IMG/VR virus record: IMGVR_UViG_3300017818_001536
Location: 1-35,592 of that record
Length of the DNA stretch: 35,592 nt
Strand: one strand, 5' to 3'
Source of the DNA: a virus
A program made the translations under genes and the position numbers. The notes under the pieces are model-generated. The model had not been told where the DNA came from. It worked only from the letters and a program-made list of their open reading frames with translations, and made no database searches. Positions 33,027 to 35,592 of the stretch are shown here, piece by piece. Each line of letters begins with the position of its first letter. Position 1 is the stretch's first letter.

Positions 33027-33263
33027 TTATTTCCAGCCAGTTCCGCCGTCCATTGTTACTTTAATGACTTCATCTTCTTTTGTAGCATTTTTAATAAGTA
33101 ATGTTTCTAAATCTCCGTTCAGCCTTGTCATTACTTCACCAATAGTAAAAGCTAATCTTTTTGCTGATGCCATATCGAGCTTAACTTCTTTAGCATTGCC
33201 AGTGTCTGCTGTTTTAACTTGTTGTAAAAACATTTGAATAGGATTTGTGTTAATAGGATCCAT
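33027..33263 (-). CDS. Small protein of unknown function
   Basis: The ATG at 33263 (MDPINTNPIQMFL) is preceded by GGAGGT at 33269-33274, five bases upstream, which fixes the start and gives 78 residues; a longer frame to 33293 lies within the previous gene. It overlaps that gene by 14 bases. The sequence is helical (NAKEVKLDMASAKRLAFT) and ends DGGTGWK. From memory, short proteins of this sort are common in marine T4-like phages; function unknown. Confidence 0.72.
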   Translation of the reverse strand: MDPINTNPIQMFLQQVKTADTGNAKEVKLDMASAKRLAFTIGEVMTRLNGDLETLLIKNATKEDEVIKVTMDGGTGWK

Positions 33264-34056
33264 TAAGTACCTCCGGTATAAATTTTTCTGCAATTATTTT
33301 ATGTGCATCAAAATTGTAATGTTCTTCATCTATTTTCATTTCTTCTATATCAATATTTAAATTATCTTTAATCCAAATATTTGCAGGAGTTTCAAAAACT
33401 TTTACATTTTTAAGATCTCCAAACATATTTAAGTTTTCTGACATTTGTACCCTATCATTTATTCTCCAGATATATACTGGTACATTGCACATTGAGTCAA
33501 TTACAAAAATGTCTTTGCAATATTCTTCATTTTTAAGATGTGTAACAATTTCTGTATGAAACTTCATATGCATATAATTAGTATCAAAGCCCTTCCAGTC
33601 ATACCCGCCGTTGAGCTCAGGACAACCTTCATCATACATTCCTACACTATCCCATTTTACTTTTTCATTCCATTCAACTACGTTATAATCTCGAGTATTA
33701 TAATCATCATAAAGAACAAACTTGTCAGATTCTAAAAATTTTCTTGTAAAATATCCAGGTTCGAGATGTCTAAACTTTAAATCAAGATTATTGCCCATTG
33801 GCCATCTGTCCCAATATGTAGACTGTATTAATACACCATCAATTTTATGTGTATTAAGTACATGTCTAATCCATCGAGGATACTTACTATTTGGTGCTCC
33901 AGAACCTGCATAAATGTAGCAGATGTCGTCTGCTAAAGATTCTGCATAAATTTTTGCATAATTATTATCTTGCCAGTGGAACTTATCACCAGACTTTTCA
34001 TTCCAATGAAATCCGTTTGTATGACTACATCCTACAAATAATAAGTTACCTTGCAT
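33250..34056 (-). CDS. SGNH-like hydrolase (tentative)
   Basis: This 268-residue protein begins with LLFVGCSHTNGFHW, which places GCSH where the GDSx block of SGNH hydrolases lies, has GSGAPNS near 57, and ends with FDAHKIIAEKF where the D-x-x-H acid/base would be. Cysteine before the nucleophile Ser is unusual. It resembles the accessory-region protein at 23036-23731 in plan but not closely in sequence. It overlaps its neighbours by 11 and 14 bases. An esterase or lipase-like role is possible. Confidence 0.55.
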   Translation of the reverse strand: MQGNLLFVGCSHTNGFHWNEKSGDKFHWQDNNYAKIYAESLADDICYIYAGSGAPNSKYPRWIRHVLNTHKIDGVLIQSTYWDRWPMGNNLDLKFRHLEPGYFTRKFLESDKFVLYDDYNTRDYNVVEWNEKVKWDSVGMYDEGCPELNGGYDWKGFDTNYMHMKFHTEIVTHLKNEEYCKDIFVIDSMCNVPVYIWRINDRVQMSENLNMFGDLKNVKVFETPANIWIKDNLNIDIEEMKIDEEHYNFDAHKIIAEKFIPEVLNGSY

Positions 34057-34507
34057 TAACCTTACTCAACGCCTGACGCATTTCTATTTCTGTTTTAAAT
34101 GGTCCTTGAGTCTCGTAACGTTCGATAGTAATTAATTTAGGGCAAAATGATTTAACCCATCCTTTGTCAAAACGAATAATATAGTATCCGGCACAGTAAA
34201 TACTTTTAGATTTTTTACTTTTTGTAAATAACGGCAATTTACGTTTAACGTCGAGCATATCATTATACGGAGTACAACTTGTAGGATAACCGTGAATTTC
34301 TTTAATATGTGTTTCAACAATGTTTAGTTTTTGCCAATCTACTTTTCCGCCAAGTCTTTTTGTTAGTTGATTTTTTGTTAAAAACCGTGTACCGCTTGCG
34401 TCACTAAGCATATACTGATCTTCATTAAAGGATAGAGTACCGACTTTTTGGTTATCTTGTTCAACAATCCAGAACTTATTTTTTAATACTTCTTTTGCTT
34501 TAATCAT
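34046..34507 (-). CDS. Conserved-type phage protein of unknown function
   Basis: This 153-residue protein begins MIKAKEVLKNKFWIVE and has strands VGTLSFNEDQYMLSD early on, with two Lys/Ser-rich stretches mid-protein. From memory, proteins with a similar start sit next to nuclease genes in marine T4-like phages. It overlaps the RNase H-like gene by ATGA and the SGNH-like gene by 11 bases, so it is in the same transcription unit. Function unknown. Confidence 0.75.
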   Translation of the reverse strand: MIKAKEVLKNKFWIVEQDNQKVGTLSFNEDQYMLSDASGTRFLTKNQLTKRLGGKVDWQKLNIVETHIKEIHGYPTSCTPYNDMLDVKRKLPLFTKSKKSKSIYCAGYYIIRFDKGWVKSFCPKLITIERYETQGPFKTEIEMRQALSKVNAR

Positions 34508-35490
34508 TTAGGATACCTCGCTTGTAAGGGTTGTGCATATTGTGCCGCTTGGTCTGCAATACGTTGCATATCCCATTTAGCACAGAACTTCATAAGACGC
34601 ATACCAACTTGTGTAATGTCTTTAGGTTCAACTTCTGCAATAGTGTTATCAATTATCTCTCTAATGTCTGTAGGCTGTGCAGACAAATCACAGAGTGTTA
34701 CATTGCGGTTGTAGTCGTCCAAAACACGGTGCTCATCGCCATTATGATCAACCCAACGCTGTAGCATAAGATTATTCCAGTTATAACCTTTCGTGGCCTT
34801 ATCGTCATATGCTTCCAGTAGGCCAACTTTATTCTTTGTACCTTTCTTTCTAACACCCGGATAAGCGGAGAAAACATTGTCACTTGTATCACCTCGCATA
34901 CATTTTTCAAATAGTAGCCATTGTGGGTCTGGAGCACCTTTAGGCTCTCCTGTCTTTTTATCAATCACAGGCTGTTTCTTTTTGTCATCAAAGTAACCTT
35001 CATGTGTAATAATTGTGTTATTAACGCCATTATACTGTTTAACGTTAGGTGCAATAAGTTGTGCAAAGTCGCCATCTGTACTAATAATAACATGATCGTC
35101 ATTAGGATGATTCTGTACCCAACCTGCAATCAAATCATCTGCTTCAAGTTGCGGATGACGCATCATTGTACAGTTAGTCTTTGTACCAATAAAGTCTTTA
35201 AACTCGTCAAAGATCTCCCAAAACACAGTATCTTCTTCTTGCTGTGCAGGAGTCATTGCATCACGAGTTTCTTGTCTATTGCGCTTGTATGGCTCGTAAT
35301 AGTCTTTACGCCAACTACGACCTTCTAAGCAGAACACAACATGATCTGCATTAAAGTCTGTCCAAGCCTTTTTAACACTGTTTAGTGTAATATGTAGCGC
35401 CATGCCTACTTTCGTGTCAAGATCGCCACGTACAACGTGTCGAGCTCTAAAGAAAGTATTTGCTGTGTCTACTAAAATATATGTACTCAT
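34504..35490 (-). CDS. rnh: T4 RNase H-like 5'-3' exonuclease (FEN family)
   Basis: This 328-residue protein has the 5'-nuclease acidic residues: D8 (ILVDTANTFF), E116/D118/D119 (LEADDL) and D139/D141 (STDGDF), plus KRNR at 70-73 in the arch-type region and a CMRGDTSDN helix-hairpin-helix start. T4 RNase H removes RNA primers and nicks flaps during lagging-strand synthesis. Length is close to T4 RNase H (305). The promoter at 35524-35552 is sigma-70-like, consistent with early replication expression, and a GAGGAC ribosome site is close to the ATG. Confidence 0.85.
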   Translation of the reverse strand: MSTYILVDTANTFFRARHVVRGDLDTKVGMALHITLNSVKKAWTDFNADHVVFCLEGRSWRKDYYEPYKRNRQETRDAMTPAQQEEDTVFWEIFDEFKDFIGTKTNCTMMRHPQLEADDLIAGWVQNHPNDDHVIISTDGDFAQLIAPNVKQYNGVNNTIITHEGYFDDKKKQPVIDKKTGEPKGAPDPQWLLFEKCMRGDTSDNVFSAYPGVRKKGTKNKVGLLEAYDDKATKGYNWNNLMLQRWVDHNGDEHRVLDDYNRNVTLCDLSAQPTDIREIIDNTIAEVEPKDITQVGMRLMKFCAKWDMQRIADQAAQYAQPLQARYPK

Positions 35491-35496
35491 TTGTCC

Positions 35497-35592
35497 TCAC
35501 TGACATAAATCTTCATACTTAATAGTATACTGTCTATGCTTGCTTTTGTCAAATTTAAAAACAGGAATATATCCAAAAAGTTTCTTCAAAAT
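35497..35592 (-). CDS. C-terminal end of an unidentified protein (partial)
   Basis: An open frame from the right edge on the minus strand runs 31 codons to a TGA at 35497-35499 (KKLFGYIPVFKFDKSKH then TIKYEDLCQ). It looks protein-like and ends 6 bases before the RNase H-like start. If real, the sigma-70 promoter for that gene lies inside its coding end. Too short to identify. Confidence 0.5.
   Translation of the reverse strand: MLKKLFGYIPVFKFDKSKHRQYTIKYEDLCQ
35524..35552 (-). promoter_or_regulatory. Sigma-70 promoter for the RNase H-like gene
   Basis: On the minus strand TTGACA (35547-35552) and TATACT (35524-35529) are 17 bases apart. The transcript would begin near 35517, with a GAGGAC ribosome site at 35493-35498 before the ATG at 35490. 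The match is good enough for host RNA polymerase. Confidence 0.75.

Noticed and set aside
34921-35328. 135-residue plus-strand ORF
   Set aside because: It is antisense to the nuclease catalytic core, with Cys/Ile/Phe-rich composition typical of a shadow.
1-35592. tRNA genes, CRISPR arrays, insertion sequences, attachment sites
   Set aside because: Reading both strands showed no cloverleaf with CCA end, no spaced repeats, no transposase or integrase and no room for them in the gaps.

Overview
This window looks like part of a T4-like (Tevenvirinae-type) myovirus of a low-GC marine bacterium. It is AT-rich by eye and almost gap-free, and genes are joined by ATGA and short overlaps. T4-type late promoter octamers (TATAAATA, GATAAATA, CATAAATA, AATAAATA) stand before transcription units. 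The right part holds a fibre-like protein, a MoxR ATPase next to a VWA-like metallopeptidase, a T4 RNase H-like 5'-3' nuclease, and small proteins of the kind conserved in marine T4-like phages. No integrase, transposase, tRNA, CRISPR array or photosynthesis gene was seen. The host is inference; Pelagibacter-type or cyanobacterial hosts are both possible.

Layout. Bases 1-8431: seven radical SAM proteins and one QueC-like PP-loop ATPase in two facing operons. Bases 8471-15509 (+): one Asp/Asn-hydroxylase-like protein, three tandem HxD...H oxygenase-like paralogs, two further such proteins, a large unknown protein, an SDR, a small CPYA protein and an AGAT/StrB-type amidinotransferase. Bases 15474-17296 (-): class III aminotransferase and another oxygenase-like protein. 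Bases 17355-18962 (+): flavin halogenase-like protein. Bases 18959-22741: two kinase-like paralogs around another oxygenase-like protein, then a GNAT-like protein and a radical SAM protein with an N-terminal zinc motif. Bases 22707-26963: AdoMet decarboxylase (speD), an SGNH hydrolase and two paralogous B12-fold radical SAM proteins. Bases 26952-35592 (-): the phage structural, replication and hypothetical genes.

The first 27 kb is the striking part. It holds ten radical SAM enzymes and eight mononuclear-iron-oxygenase-like proteins, with a halogenase, amidinotransferase, aminotransferase, SDR, SpeD and PP-loop ATPase. This resembles a natural-product or macromolecule tailoring cluster inside a lytic phage. 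It is arranged as alternating strand units whose 3' ends overlap convergently. Wherever the start of a unit is visible it carries a late-type promoter, and at most of these the predicted transcription start falls on the ATG itself (leaderless). Late expression points to a virion component or late product as substrate rather than to DNA precursors. No separate precursor-peptide gene fits, because no gap exceeds about 100 bases. The substrate is unknown. By contrast the genes at 31-35 kb carry good sigma-70 (early) promoters.
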